Below are positions 14,798 to 22,593 of a stretch of DNA of 22,593 nt, in pieces. Within the stretch, counting starts at the first letter, position 1, and the number at the start of each line of letters is the position of its first letter. The notes below the pieces were generated by a model. That model was not told where the DNA came from, made no database searches, and saw only the letters and a list, made by a program, of their open reading frames with translations. Origin of the DNA: an uncultured Alphaproteobacteria bacterium (GTDB lineage Bacteria; Pseudomonadota; Alphaproteobacteria; Caulobacterales; Parvularculaceae); the NCBI GenBank assembly GCA_937895955.1, contig CALAZI010000176.1:1-22593 (forward strand), written 5' to 3'. A program made the position numbers and the translations under genes.

Positions 14798-17592
14798 GAC
14801 GCGGCAGCCTTACGATTCTTTGCTCTTGAGCCAGAGGAGCCGACTTTGCCGGCAGTCGTCTTGGTGTAGAGCTCAAAAAGCTTTTCGAGGCGCTCGGTGT
14901 CGTTCTTGAAGCGGCGGCCGATATAGATGCGCTCCAGCACTTCGTCGTTGCGATCGTGCGCGGCGCGCAGGTCGGCGGGCATGTTTTCCGGGTGGTAGAG
15001 ATCAGCGATGGTTGCCGGCCAATGCGCCTCGCGCGCCAGCAGGATGTCCTCGGCGCAGCGCGTCAGGTCGGCCTTGCTCTTCTCGGTGAGCGTTGGCACC
15101 GGAAACGTGTTCCAGCCGAGCGTGTTGGAGTAGCGGAAGTCGGTCTTCAGCTTGCCGCAGACCGTGGCGATCCAGACGAGATGCAGGCGCGAGGCGATCA
15201 GCGCCATGTTCCATAAAGGAGCGTCGTAAAGGGCGAAAGCATTGTCGGACACGATCGAATGTTGTGACAACAGGCCGACGGGAAGATAAGGGCGCGTTTC
15301 CGACGTTACCTTCGGAACAACGATTGAATGATTTCTGCTCGTCCCCTGAATTTGCCTAAATCGATGAGAGCGATCGGCATATGCTTGCGTGGATGCCGCA
15401 GGACTTGCCAAGCGCATTTCGCGGACAGCTGTGACACGTTTCGAAATGAAATCAGATGACAGGGCCTCGGCAACCTCGGAATCCTCAATCCAAATGCATT
15501 TGCGGACAATTCCTCTGACGAATTCTTGCGATCCCACAAAATCGAATAAAAATTTCGATATCGTTGGCTCTCTACTGACTGCATCGGTGGCTTCAGAAAC
15601 AGACAGAAGTAGGTTCCCGCCATCCGATGGCTTATTGCCCCAAGACATTGAAGCCTTGTCTCCCGTCCCGCGAGATACAGAGTCAACGATGATATTGACT
15701 CCGGGAACCAAGTAGGCGTTGATTTGCTCAACTTCTTTCGCAATCACGGTTTCGTCGTTGGAGATTGAGAAAAGTTTTCGCTCCTTACCGGTGTCTCTCG
15801 AGATCCCGACGACTGCGACTGTCACACCTGCATTATGGCTAGCTAAATTGGCCCACTTGAAGGAAGTGTGCGCGAATGCAATCTCGTGCCCCGTCCGGAA
15901 TATTAGCGGCCAGAGGATAGGTACTTGCTCGCCCTGACAAATCGAATTCGTTGATACGAAGGCAGCAGCGGATTTCGTGTGCGTACCAAAGTCTGACGCT
16001 TTCATGAACCATCCGGCAACGTAGTCGAGAGATTTCCAACTGCTCGTAAGATTTCCGAAAATTGATTTAAGATCGGCCTTCTGTTCGTCGTCCTGCCATG
16101 TGAATCCACGATACGGGGGATTTCCGCAAATATACGTCTCGCCGCCCTCGTTCTCGAAGTCGATCTGCGCCTGATCGAGCGGCGTGTTGAACAGGTCATC
16201 CCCATGAAGCTTCACGCCCGTGCCGGTCGGCGGGCAGACGCTGAGCCAGTCGAGCCGCAGGGCGTTGCCGCAGGTGATCCAGTTCATGGCGTCGAGCGGC
16301 AGGAATTCCGCCAGCGCTTCCTTTTGCCCGCGATAGAGAACGTCGCACTGGAACTCGGCGATGATGAGGGCGAGGCGCGCGATTTCCGCCGGGAAGTCGC
16401 GCAGCTCGATCCCGCGAAAATTGGTGAGCGGAATATCGGTCTTCCGATCCGGCTCGCCACGTCGCTTGTTGATCTCGGCCTCGATCGCCCGCATTTCCTT
16501 ATAGGCGATGACGAGGAAATTTCCGGAGCCGCAGGCGGGGTCGAACACGCGGATGCGCGCCATGCGCTTACGCAAGTTCAACAGCTTCTGCGGGCTGGTC
16601 CCGGCCTCCTCCAGCTTCTCGCGCAAATCATCGAGAAAAAGCGGGTTCAGCACTTTCAGGATGTTCGGCACCGACGTGTAGTGCATGCCGAGTGCGCCGC
16701 GCTCCTCATCATCGGCGACGGCCTGGATCATCGAGCCGAAAATATCCGGATTGATCTTCGTCCAGTCGAGATTGCCGATATGGAGAAGGTAGGAGCGCGC
16801 GATCTTTGAAAAGCGCGGCACGTCGGTCGAGCCGGAAAAGAGCCCGCCATTCACGTAGGGGAATGCATCCGCCCAGCGCGGGAGCTTCGCCGCTGCGCGG
16901 TCGGCGATCTTCGTGTTCATCGCGCGGAATATTTCCGAGATGACGTGATTGGTGTTGGACGAATCCCGTTCGCTCATCTGTTCGATGGTCGCGGTAAAGA
17001 GCCCCGTGCCGTTGAAGATGTCGGTATCCTCCGCGAAGAAGCAGAAAATGAGCCGCGCCATGAAATGGTTCATCTCGGGGCGGCGGTTGGCCGCGCCCCA
17101 GTCGGGGTTGTCCTTCAAGAGTTCGATATAAAGTCGGTTCAGCCGCCCGGTCGCCTTGATGTCGAAAGCGCTCTCGCGGATTTGCCGGACGGTCGAGATG
17201 CCGGCAAGCGGCAGGAAGAAGCCGAAATGGTCGGGGAAATTCCTGTATTCGCAGGCGACCGTCTCGCCGGAATTGAGGTCTTCGGCTTCGAACGCCTCGC
17301 CATCGGTCGCCAGGATGAATTTCGACCGGTTGCGGGCGTTCTTCGTCGCCGCACTCTCGCGCAAGCGCCGCATGGTTTCGGACACCGCGCCGGGCTCGGC
17401 GACCTTGATGTGGATATGCCCGGTCTGCAGGACCCCGCCAATGTCGGATTTGTTCGTCGCGCCTGTGCGTAGGCGCTGGATCGTTGTCGCCTTGTTGCCA
17501 AAGGCGGCGAGGAAGGCATACGGAAACTCAGCCCCGTCGAACGGCTGCTCGGCGAGCGCGGATATGGCCTCTTCGATCTCGACGGCGTTCAA
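14794..17592 (-). CDS. MmeI-like N6-adenine DNA methyltransferase, nuclease site apparently lost
   Basis: The product has 932 residues from a TTG start; an in-frame stop lies about 11 codons upstream and AAGGA stands ten bases before TTG. The N-terminal 130 residues correspond to the MmeI/type IIG nuclease region, but where an (D/E)xK motif is expected the sequence reads IHIK (about 60-63), so cleavage seems lost. A helical spacer (about 140-330) precedes SAM motif I, FDPACGSGNFL (350-360), and the catalytic NPPY (491-494), the order of gamma-class N6-adenine enzymes. The target recognition part (about 500-770) follows. The likely role is to mark self DNA and give sequence specificity to the overlapping HEPN, helicase and GIY-YIG products. 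The recognition region is AT-richer than the rest, a sign of domain exchange. Confidence 0.88.
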   Translation of the reverse strand: MNAVEIEEAISALAEQPFDGAEFPYAFLAAFGNKATTIQRLRTGATNKSDIGGVLQTGHIHIKVAEPGAVSETMRRLRESAATKNARNRSKFILATDGEAFEAEDLNSGETVACEYRNFPDHFGFFLPLAGISTVRQIRESAFDIKATGRLNRLYIELLKDNPDWGAANRRPEMNHFMARLIFCFFAEDTDIFNGTGLFTATIEQMSERDSSNTNHVISEIFRAMNTKIADRAAAKLPRWADAFPYVNGGLFSGSTDVPRFSKIARSYLLHIGNLDWTKINPDIFGSMIQAVADDEERGALGMHYTSVPNILKVLNPLFLDDLREKLEEAGTSPQKLLNLRKRMARIRVFDPACGSGNFLVIAYKEMRAIEAEINKRRGEPDRKTDIPLTNFRGIELRDFPAEIARLALIIAEFQCDVLYRGQKEALAEFLPLDAMNWITCGNALRLDWLSVCPPTGTGVKLHGDDLFNTPLDQAQIDFENEGGETYICGNPPYRGFTWQDDEQKADLKSIFGNLTSSWKSLDYVAGWFMKASDFGTHTKSAAAFVSTNSICQGEQVPILWPLIFRTGHEIAFAHTSFKWANLASHNAGVTVAVVGISRDTGKERKLFSISNDETVIAKEVEQINAYLVPGVNIIVDSVSRGTGDKASMSWGNKPSDGGNLLLSVSEATDAVSREPTISKFLFDFVGSQEFVRGIVRKCIWIEDSEVAEALSSDFISKRVTAVREMRLASPAASTQAYADRSHRFRQIQGTSRNHSIVVPKVTSETRPYLPVGLLSQHSIVSDNAFALYDAPLWNMALIASRLHLVWIATVCGKLKTDFRYSNTLGWNTFPVPTLTEKSKADLTRCAEDILLAREAHWPATIADLYHPENMPADLRAAHDRNDEVLERIYIGRRFKNDTERLEKLFELYTKTTAGKVGSSGSRAKNRKAAAS

Positions 17593-17680
17593 CGGCGGAT
17601 AGTCCTTGCTTTTTCAGGGCCGGCGCGCCCGGTTTCTGGATTGATCGGGACGGCGGCCCGACGCTTCTTTTTTGGCGCAA

Positions 17681-19477
17681 TCATTCCGTCAGTCCAGCCG
17701 AATCATCGTCGAGGCCGAGGTCAGGGGCGGCCCGCCGGCCGTCCGGCGCGTCTGGCGTCAGTTTGTGCGTGAAGGCGTATAGGAGGGCGGGATCAACGAC
17801 GAGGCGTTCCTCGGCCCGCGTCATGGCGACGTAGAAAAGCCGCGCTTCGGAATAGGGAATGCGCCCGTTCTCCAATTCGGCGGAGGCGAAGTCCTCCGAC
17901 AGGCGAACGCTCTTCCACTCCCGGCCTTTGGCCTTGTGGGCGGTCGATACGACAATGTCTGCCTCGGCTTCCGAGTCGGTCGTCGACAGAATCGCTCGCC
18001 AGAGAGCGCCGCGGCCCATTTGTTCGACCAGATTGACGAATTGCGCGAGATTTTCTCCCTCCGGCTTTTGCGCGTATTCAACGACCTCCGCCCAATTCGT
18101 GAAGCCGAAGAATTCCGGTCGCGCGCCAGGCTCGCCTCTCTGCAGACGATCGACATCTCGCAACATGGCCGTCATGTCTCTCGTGCCGCCGACGACATGA
18201 GGCGTCATGTTATTGTCGAGCGCATTCACAATCTCCCGAAACAGCATGGCGTTCGAGCGCGTCAATACGGTGCGCGAACTGCCTTCGCCGACAACTTCCG
18301 ACCGCTTGTTCGGATTTCCGACCAGAGATCTCGACTCCCCGAGCGCGGCCAGCACCCGATTGGCGGCGTCCGCGATTGCCGGACCGAACCGGAAAGACAT
18401 CGTCAAATGAGTTTCCGAAACGCCTACGATTGTCTCCATGGCGTTCTCGGCGCCGCGCCACTCATAGATCTGCTGATGCTTGTCGCCGACGTAGATCATC
18501 TGCGTCTTTTGCCGCTTCAAGATCGAGAGAACCGCCGGATTTGTATCCTGCGCCTCATCAAGCAGCACGAAGGCGTAAGCGAGCTGCGGTTTTGAGATCG
18601 ACCAGAGCTTCAGATAGCCGTCATGCCCGAGCGGAATATCCGAGCTTTCGCTAATGCGCGAAGCCCACAATTGCCGGGCCATGGCAAGGACGAATTCTTC
18701 AAGTTCAACGCGGCGCTCGGCGGATAGGCCAAGCGCTTTGCCGGCGAGGCGGACATGCCTTCCTTCGACCTCATCGTCGCCAGAATGGCAAAATCGCTTG
18801 ACCGCCTGAAGCGCGAGGTGAGTGACCATGTCCGGCTCAAGGATGGTGGCGCCGGCGTCATAACGATCAATCTCCCATGCGCTCGCCAACTGCTTTGGGC
18901 CGACATCGTTGAACCATTTGTCCTTTGGAAACGCATAGCGTGGTCTTAGGTCGGTAAGCGCCGCTGAATGCGTCGTCCGACAATCGGTTTTCGCTGTGAA
19001 GACGCCTTTTGCTTCCTTGGCGATCGAGCGGTTGAACGCAAGATAGAGCCCTCGTTCCTTCGGCGCAGTCGCAGCGAGGAATCGCAGCGTCGAAGTCTTA
19101 CCAGTGCCGGCGAATGCCGAAATCTTCATGCTGTCGCCGTTTATAAAATGGTCGACGGCTTGCTCCTGCTCATCTGTCGGCGGAAACCCGTTCAATTTTT
19201 TCCAGTTGAAGGGCCGTTCCCTGCGGCGCATTTGGGGGTAGGCAGAGCTTTCGCCCTTGCCCCCGTCTTGGATCGAGCCCGCATCAAAAAGATCGCTCTG
19301 ATTTGGCGCGCGCGGCGGCGCTTTTCCGCCTGTGCGCTTCAGCTTTTCTAGCAATCGTCGCGCGCCTGCGGACTTCCGGTGCGTCAGCTCTTCAATGAGG
19401 TCAGGAATATCTTCCGGGTTCGATTGCGCCCTCGTCTCGATTTCTTTGGCGCCGAATCCGATAAACCTGCGCGTCAT
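17681..19477 (-). CDS. UvrD/Rep-like SF1A helicase
   Basis: The product has 598 residues. Motif I is AFAGTGKTS (121-129), motif II LLDEAQD (305-311), motif III GDKHQQIYEWRG (331-342), motif V STAHKAKGREW (511-521) and motif VI LFYVAMTRAE (547-556), all intact. The motif III style (HQQIYEWRGA) resembles FBH1-like helicases. A 95-residue N-terminal extension (IEELTHRKSAGARRLLEKL) carries no nuclease motif I can see. The family unwinds DNA 3'-5' and clears proteins from it. A good ribosome binding site (GGGGGAGAC) precedes the ATG. It lies 88 bases before the methyltransferase, on the same strand, so it may be the first gene of the same defence transcript, though it could be independent. Confidence 0.88.
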   Translation of the reverse strand: MTRRFIGFGAKEIETRAQSNPEDIPDLIEELTHRKSAGARRLLEKLKRTGGKAPPRAPNQSDLFDAGSIQDGGKGESSAYPQMRRRERPFNWKKLNGFPPTDEQEQAVDHFINGDSMKISAFAGTGKTSTLRFLAATAPKERGLYLAFNRSIAKEAKGVFTAKTDCRTTHSAALTDLRPRYAFPKDKWFNDVGPKQLASAWEIDRYDAGATILEPDMVTHLALQAVKRFCHSGDDEVEGRHVRLAGKALGLSAERRVELEEFVLAMARQLWASRISESSDIPLGHDGYLKLWSISKPQLAYAFVLLDEAQDTNPAVLSILKRQKTQMIYVGDKHQQIYEWRGAENAMETIVGVSETHLTMSFRFGPAIADAANRVLAALGESRSLVGNPNKRSEVVGEGSSRTVLTRSNAMLFREIVNALDNNMTPHVVGGTRDMTAMLRDVDRLQRGEPGARPEFFGFTNWAEVVEYAQKPEGENLAQFVNLVEQMGRGALWRAILSTTDSEAEADIVVSTAHKAKGREWKSVRLSEDFASAELENGRIPYSEARLFYVAMTRAEERLVVDPALLYAFTHKLTPDAPDGRRAAPDLGLDDDSAGLTE

Positions 19478-19656
19478 GTCTCCCCCTGGCGAAATCGGCA
19501 GTTATTCTGAATGGTATTCGATGTGTACTACTCTGGCCTAATACGGCGATTGAGCCCTTCTCCTATACGATAAAAACTCAAACCTGCCTCTCCTTCCAGA
19601 CTCTTTATATTTGATCAGGTTACTTCATCTCCTGACCGGGGCTCCCGTTCCAGAGC

Positions 19657-20355
19657 TCACACAATCCGCCACACTTCCTTGCTCGCCTCATCCCGGATGA
19701 GATCGATGCGTTCGCCGTCAAAGTGATAGGCGAGCGTCCGCCCCAGCACCGGAACCGAGACGACATCTGGCCAGAAGGCGGCGACGCACTGGCCTTCGCC
19801 GTCGCGGACGCTCGGATAGACGATGCCATCAGAGCCGCCGGCGCGGAGCTCGCGCGCAAAGGCTTGCGACGCGACATAACTCTCCGGCGCGAGGCACGCT
19901 TCAAATTCCCCCCCTCCCCTGATGTCATGAACGCGCGCGTCGATCGATCCGACGAGCTCGCGGAACTGGCTGAACCAGCCTGGGCGTTCGTCGGTGTCGG
20001 CGTAAGTGCGCGCGCGATGATAGGTCGTCTCCGCGACGGCGGTCCCGAACCGGTTCGCGGCGTAATAGGCGCCGAAACTCCCGTCATGGAACCGCCCCTG
20101 AAAGCGCGGGCTGAGATGAACGAAGGGCGCCATGACATAGCTTGAGCCCGCGCCGCCGACGCGCCGTTCGGGCGGCACAAGTTCGAGCCGCCCGATGCTC
20201 GCTGCGACGCGCGCGTTTGATTTCGATTCGCCGGACGCGATCGCATCCCATTTCGCGGGATCGGCGATGTCCTCGAAGAGATCGATTGGCGGATGACGCG
20301 TCGAAATGATCCGGTGCGTCTTGCGCCAGCGAAGGCGCGTCATCGGCGGCGCCAT
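19657..20355 (-). CDS. RES-domain toxin
   Basis: The 232-residue product carries the RES fold: an Arg in PRFQGRFHDG (R84 or R88) with Y97 in GAYYAANRFG, Glu109 in TAVAETTYH and Ser182 in GIVYPSVR, the three residues behind the family name. RES toxins are NAD+-degrading or ADP-ribosylating enzymes that stop growth. The ATG overlaps the antitoxin stop by one base (TGATG), a usual layout for this pair; a second ATG lies four codons in. The pair borders the relaxase gene and probably stabilises the element or acts as an abortive-infection unit. At 232 residues it is longer than minimal RES toxins of about 150-170. Confidence 0.88.
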   Translation of the reverse strand: MAPPMTRLRWRKTHRIISTRHPPIDLFEDIADPAKWDAIASGESKSNARVAASIGRLELVPPERRVGGAGSSYVMAPFVHLSPRFQGRFHDGSFGAYYAANRFGTAVAETTYHRARTYADTDERPGWFSQFRELVGSIDARVHDIRGGGEFEACLAPESYVASQAFARELRAGGSDGIVYPSVRDGEGQCVAAFWPDVVSVPVLGRTLAYHFDGERIDLIRDEASKEVWRIV

Positions 20356-20798
20356 CAGCCGCGGGCCGCATCGAGATAGAAGCGGACGTCAAAGAGATCC
20401 ATGATCTGGCCCTGCAGCATGATTTCCAGCGCCGAGCGGCCGCCGAAGGCCTTGTTCGGTTTTTTGACCCAGGCGTAGACGCGCTCATTCTCGGTGAAGA
20501 GAATGCGCAAGGCCTTGTGGATGCCCATCAGGATCGAAAGCCGCGTCTTCTGGTCGACATTGAGGCGGCTGATCTCGCCGCGCTTCCAGCGATTATAGGT
20601 CGCCGTCGAGATGCCGCCCAAGAGCGTGCAGGCCTCCGCGTCAGTGAGGCCCCAGAAGCGGAAGAGATTGACCGCGGCCTCCGCCATGGCGAGGCCTTCC
20701 GCGTCGGTGATCCCGTAATCGCCCGCCGCCAGCGGAAAATCGCCACGCGCTTCCTTGGGCGGCAAACGGTCTATGGCTTCCAGTTTCATCAGGGTCAT
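20355..20798 (-). CDS. Xre/MbcA/ParS-type antitoxin (DUF2384)
   Basis: From ATG at 20796-20798 the product has 147 residues, beginning MTLMKLEAIDRLPP. A helix-turn-helix region (LTDAEACTLLGGISTATYNRWKRG) is followed by the toxin-binding DUF2384 part ending near FGGRSALEIM, a typical C-terminal motif of the family. It neutralises the RES toxin encoded directly after it and normally represses its own promoter. An ATG 11 codons earlier (20831) is possible, but GGAGG seven bases before 20798 favours the shorter form. Confidence 0.88.
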   Translation of the reverse strand: MTLMKLEAIDRLPPKEARGDFPLAAGDYGITDAEGLAMAEAAVNLFRFWGLTDAEACTLLGGISTATYNRWKRGEISRLNVDQKTRLSILMGIHKALRILFTENERVYAWVKKPNKAFGGRSALEIMLQGQIMDLFDVRFYLDAARG

Positions 20799-20805
20799 CC
20801 TTTGG

Positions 20806-20810
20806 CCTCC
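20806..20810 (-). promoter_or_regulatory. Ribosome binding site of the antitoxin
   Basis: The minus strand has GGAGG seven bases before the ATG at 20796-20798, which decides the start over the ATG at 20831. It directly follows the proposed -10 hexamer and shares one base with it. Confidence 0.6.
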
Positions 20811-20838
20811 ATATAGGGCATTTTCATGCATTTGACAA
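20810..20838 (-). promoter_or_regulatory. Candidate sigma-70-like promoter of the toxin-antitoxin pair
   Basis: On the minus strand TTGTCA (20833-20838) and TATATG (20810-20815) are separated by 17 bases, matching the consensus at five of six and four of six positions. The start of transcription would fall a few bases before the antitoxin ATG, after the ribosome binding site, so either the message is nearly leaderless or the true promoter lies further up. Confidence 0.4.
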
Positions 20839-20854
20839 GATTTCTGTTTTTACG

Positions 20855-20864
20855 ATCAATTGAT
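20855..20864. promoter_or_regulatory. Possible operator palindrome upstream of the antitoxin
   Basis: ATCAATTGAT is a perfect 10-bp palindrome 17 bases upstream of the proposed -35. Antitoxins of this type commonly autoregulate by binding palindromes near the promoter. The assignment rests on position and symmetry only. Confidence 0.3.
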
Positions 20865-20893
20865 AACTTCTTCGAACTCTGCCGTTTCCGTCC

Positions 20894-22593
20894 CTAAAGC
20901 GCCGGCCCGCCGCGGGTCCTGCCGAACTCCCAGCTGACCCCTCCCCGCTTGATGACCCCGGAAATCTCGAGCCCCCGCCGCGCCTCCATGGCCTCCCGCC
21001 AGGGAACGAGCGAGAATTCCTTGGACCTCTCGACGATCGCAAAGCGACCTGCCGGCAAATCAACGGATCGCCGGTAAATCCCGGTCAGTCGCTCGCCCTC
21101 GACCGGCTGGTCGAAAGCCTTGCCCAATTGCTTCGAAAGCCGCGCGCCGGTCGTGGCGACAGCCTCATGCTCCATGAGCGCCAGGCGCTTTCGGTCGATG
21201 ACAAGCCGCGCGCCCTCTTCCGACGCAAGGCCTTGCTCGATCAGCCAGCGCCGGCGCAGGGCGAGCGCGCCGCGCAATTCGCCGCCGAAACCGGCAGGTA
21301 CAGTTTCGAGCTTCTCGTGACTTTCCAGCGCATCATCGAGCAGGGTGCGCGCGCGGGCTTGCGGCAGCTCTTCCAGCGACACCCAGGTGAGCACGCGGAT
21401 ATTTGCCGTGGCCCGTCCGCGTTCGAACTCGGCGGCGCGCTTCAGATAGTCGTCAGGCACGCGCCAGGAGCCGTCTGCCTCGCGCTCGACGATCCCGGCT
21501 CGTCGCACTGCTTCAAGGCGGCGCTTGTGCGTCAGGCGATAGTCGGCGGTCGAGCGCGGATCGGCGATCTCGTGCAGCTCGTTCGAATAGACGCCGCCGT
21601 TTCTCTCCGCGATCGCCGCGATGGTGAGATCGGATTTGCGAGGACTCCCCGCGCCTCTTGAAACCTCAACGATCGCGCCCTCCGGCGGCATCGCGCCGGG
21701 CTTCAGATCGATCTCGACATGCCACTGGTTCCCATCGGCGCCGTCGAGCGCGAGGAACCGCCGCTCATGCGCGTCATCGGCGGCGCCCGATCCGATCACC
21801 CGCCCGATGAGCCTCAAAGGCGCCGTCTCGCCGGCGAAGTCGCGCAAATGATGAAGCGAGAGCCGGTCGCCGACGGCATGCTCCATCGAGCGGATGATGT
21901 CGCCGCGCCGGCCCATGCCGCGGAGCGTCTCCTCCATCGCGGGCGACAATCGCCAGCCGTCGCGGTCCCGGCGCGCGAGCTGCATCGCTTCGAGAGTTCG
22001 GAGGCGCGCCATGAAGAGCTTCGACCGGAAGCGGTCATAAACTGTCTTCGGCTCGCTCAAGGTAACGACGCCGCCGGGGTTCAAGTCCTGGAGTTCGCGG
22101 TCGATCGAGGTGAAGCGCTCCTGCGTCGCCTCGCGCATGCGCGCCCGTGCAATCTCGAGATTGCGCCGCTCGCCCAATTCGAGCGTCGCGCGCTCCTCGG
22201 CGCGGCCGCGGAACCCGTGGGTGATGTAATTGCGCGCAATGACGAGGTCCTTGCCGTCATCGGCGCGGCCCCGGAGGACCACATGCACATGCGGACGGTC
22301 GGTGTCGTAATGATTGACGGCGACCCAGTCGAGCTTCGTCTCCAAATCGCGTTCCGCCGACGCCATGACGTCGCGCGTAAATGCTTCAAGTTTTTCGAGC
22401 TCGCCCGCTTCTTCGGGCGACAGGATGATCCGGAACTGATGGCGGTCAGTCTTCCCCTCTTCGAGGAACGCCTCGCCGTCGACAGCGTCCCGCGCCGGCC
22501 CATAGAGCTTGCCCGGCGTGCCGTCCCTCTCGGCGCCATCGCGCTGGATATAGCGAAGATGCGCCCGCGCCTTGGCGAGGCCGTTCTTGCCGA
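20894..22593 (-). CDS. HUH relaxase of the VirD2/TraI type with DUF3363-like C-terminus, 5' end outside window
   Basis: The open frame enters from the right edge and gives about 565 residues; the N-terminus is missing. Near the start it reads ARAHLRYIQRDG, then VNHYDTDRPHVHVVLRG, the three-histidine metal site of HUH relaxases. The rest, with GRADDGKDLVIARNYI and a long charged C-terminal part ending in TRGGPAL, matches the large relaxases with DUF3363 seen in alphaproteobacterial elements. Such enzymes nick oriT, stay bound to the 5' end and lead the strand through the coupling protein. The catalytic tyrosine, normally in the N-terminal part, is not in the window. An internal ATG at 22364-22366 is not the real start because the frame and family similarity continue upstream. 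Confidence 0.9.
   Translation of the reverse strand, partial: GKNGLAKARAHLRYIQRDGAERDGTPGKLYGPARDAVDGEAFLEEGKTDRHQFRIILSPEEAGELEKLEAFTRDVMASAERDLETKLDWVAVNHYDTDRPHVHVVLRGRADDGKDLVIARNYITHGFRGRAEERATLELGERRNLEIARARMREATQERFTSIDRELQDLNPGGVVTLSEPKTVYDRFRSKLFMARLRTLEAMQLARRDRDGWRLSPAMEETLRGMGRRGDIIRSMEHAVGDRLSLHHLRDFAGETAPLRLIGRVIGSGAADDAHERRFLALDGADGNQWHVEIDLKPGAMPPEGAIVEVSRGAGSPRKSDLTIAAIAERNGGVYSNELHEIADPRSTADYRLTHKRRLEAVRRAGIVEREADGSWRVPDDYLKRAAEFERGRATANIRVLTWVSLEELPQARARTLLDDALESHEKLETVPAGFGGELRGALALRRRWLIEQGLASEEGARLVIDRKRLALMEHEAVATTGARLSKQLGKAFDQPVEGERLTGIYRRSVDLPAGRFAIVERSKEFSLVPWREAMEARRGLEISGVIKRGGVSWEFGRTRGGPAL

Noticed and set aside
17593..17680. Rho-independent terminator between the SF1 helicase and the methyltransferase
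   Set aside because: Short GC-rich arms (TCGGG/CCCGA) are present, but no T tract follows, so a terminator is not supported.
10694..19477. BREX, DISARM or classical type III restriction locus
   Set aside because: No pglZ-, brxC-, drmB- or drmC-like gene and no Mod/Res pair; the methyltransferase is of MmeI type and the nuclease is GIY-YIG.
20894..22366. Relaxase starting at the ATG at 22364-22366
   Set aside because: The same frame continues to the window edge with family-like sequence, so the gene is cut by the edge rather than starting there.

Overview
The window is part of an integrative conjugative element or conjugative plasmid from a GC-rich alphaproteobacterium, most likely Hyphomicrobiales (Rhizobiales) or Sphingomonadales. 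The evidence is the gene set: a VirD2/TraI-type HUH relaxase with a DUF3363-like C-terminal part, then TraG, a small ribbon-helix-helix protein and TrbB, as in Trb-type elements of these groups. The genus cannot be set from sequence alone. Every gene I accept lies on the minus strand, so the biological order runs from the right edge of the window to the left.

Right to left: (1) a relaxase cut by the window edge (20894-22593). (2) A Xre/MbcA/ParS antitoxin and RES toxin pair (19657-20798) with a candidate sigma-70-like promoter. (3) A UvrD-like SF1 helicase (17681-19477). (4) Four tightly overlapping genes, 10694-17592: an MmeI-like N6-adenine methyltransferase starting at TTG, a HEPN-motif protein, an SF2 helicase and a GIY-YIG (T5orf172-like) nuclease. 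This looks like a multi-subunit restriction or abortive-infection system in which the nuclease is split from the methyltransferase. (5) A short, probably frameshifted gene (10173-10697). (6) A lower-GC module, 3522-10158: a compact DnaG-like zinc/Toprim protein, a 1081-residue reverse transcriptase with an FVDD active site, a carbon-nitrogen hydrolase (nitrilase) and an ExoI/SbcB-like DEDDh exonuclease. (7) A 317-base interval with a nested hairpin and three 10-bp repeats. (8) traG, a CopG-like gene and trbB, cut by the left edge.

The relaxase and traG usually lie close together in such elements, so the roughly 16 kb between the RES gene and traG is best read as defence cargo in a hotspot. 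The most interesting part is the primase-RT-nitrilase-exonuclease operon. RT plus nitrilase recalls the UG/DRT defence reverse transcriptases (DRT1 is an RT-nitrilase fusion). Here, however, the nitrilase is a separate gene, translationally coupled to the RT, and a primase-like protein and a 3'-5' exonuclease are added. I do not know this four-gene combination as a named system; that is inference from memory, not a search.

No tRNA, rRNA, CRISPR array, transposase or integrase was seen.
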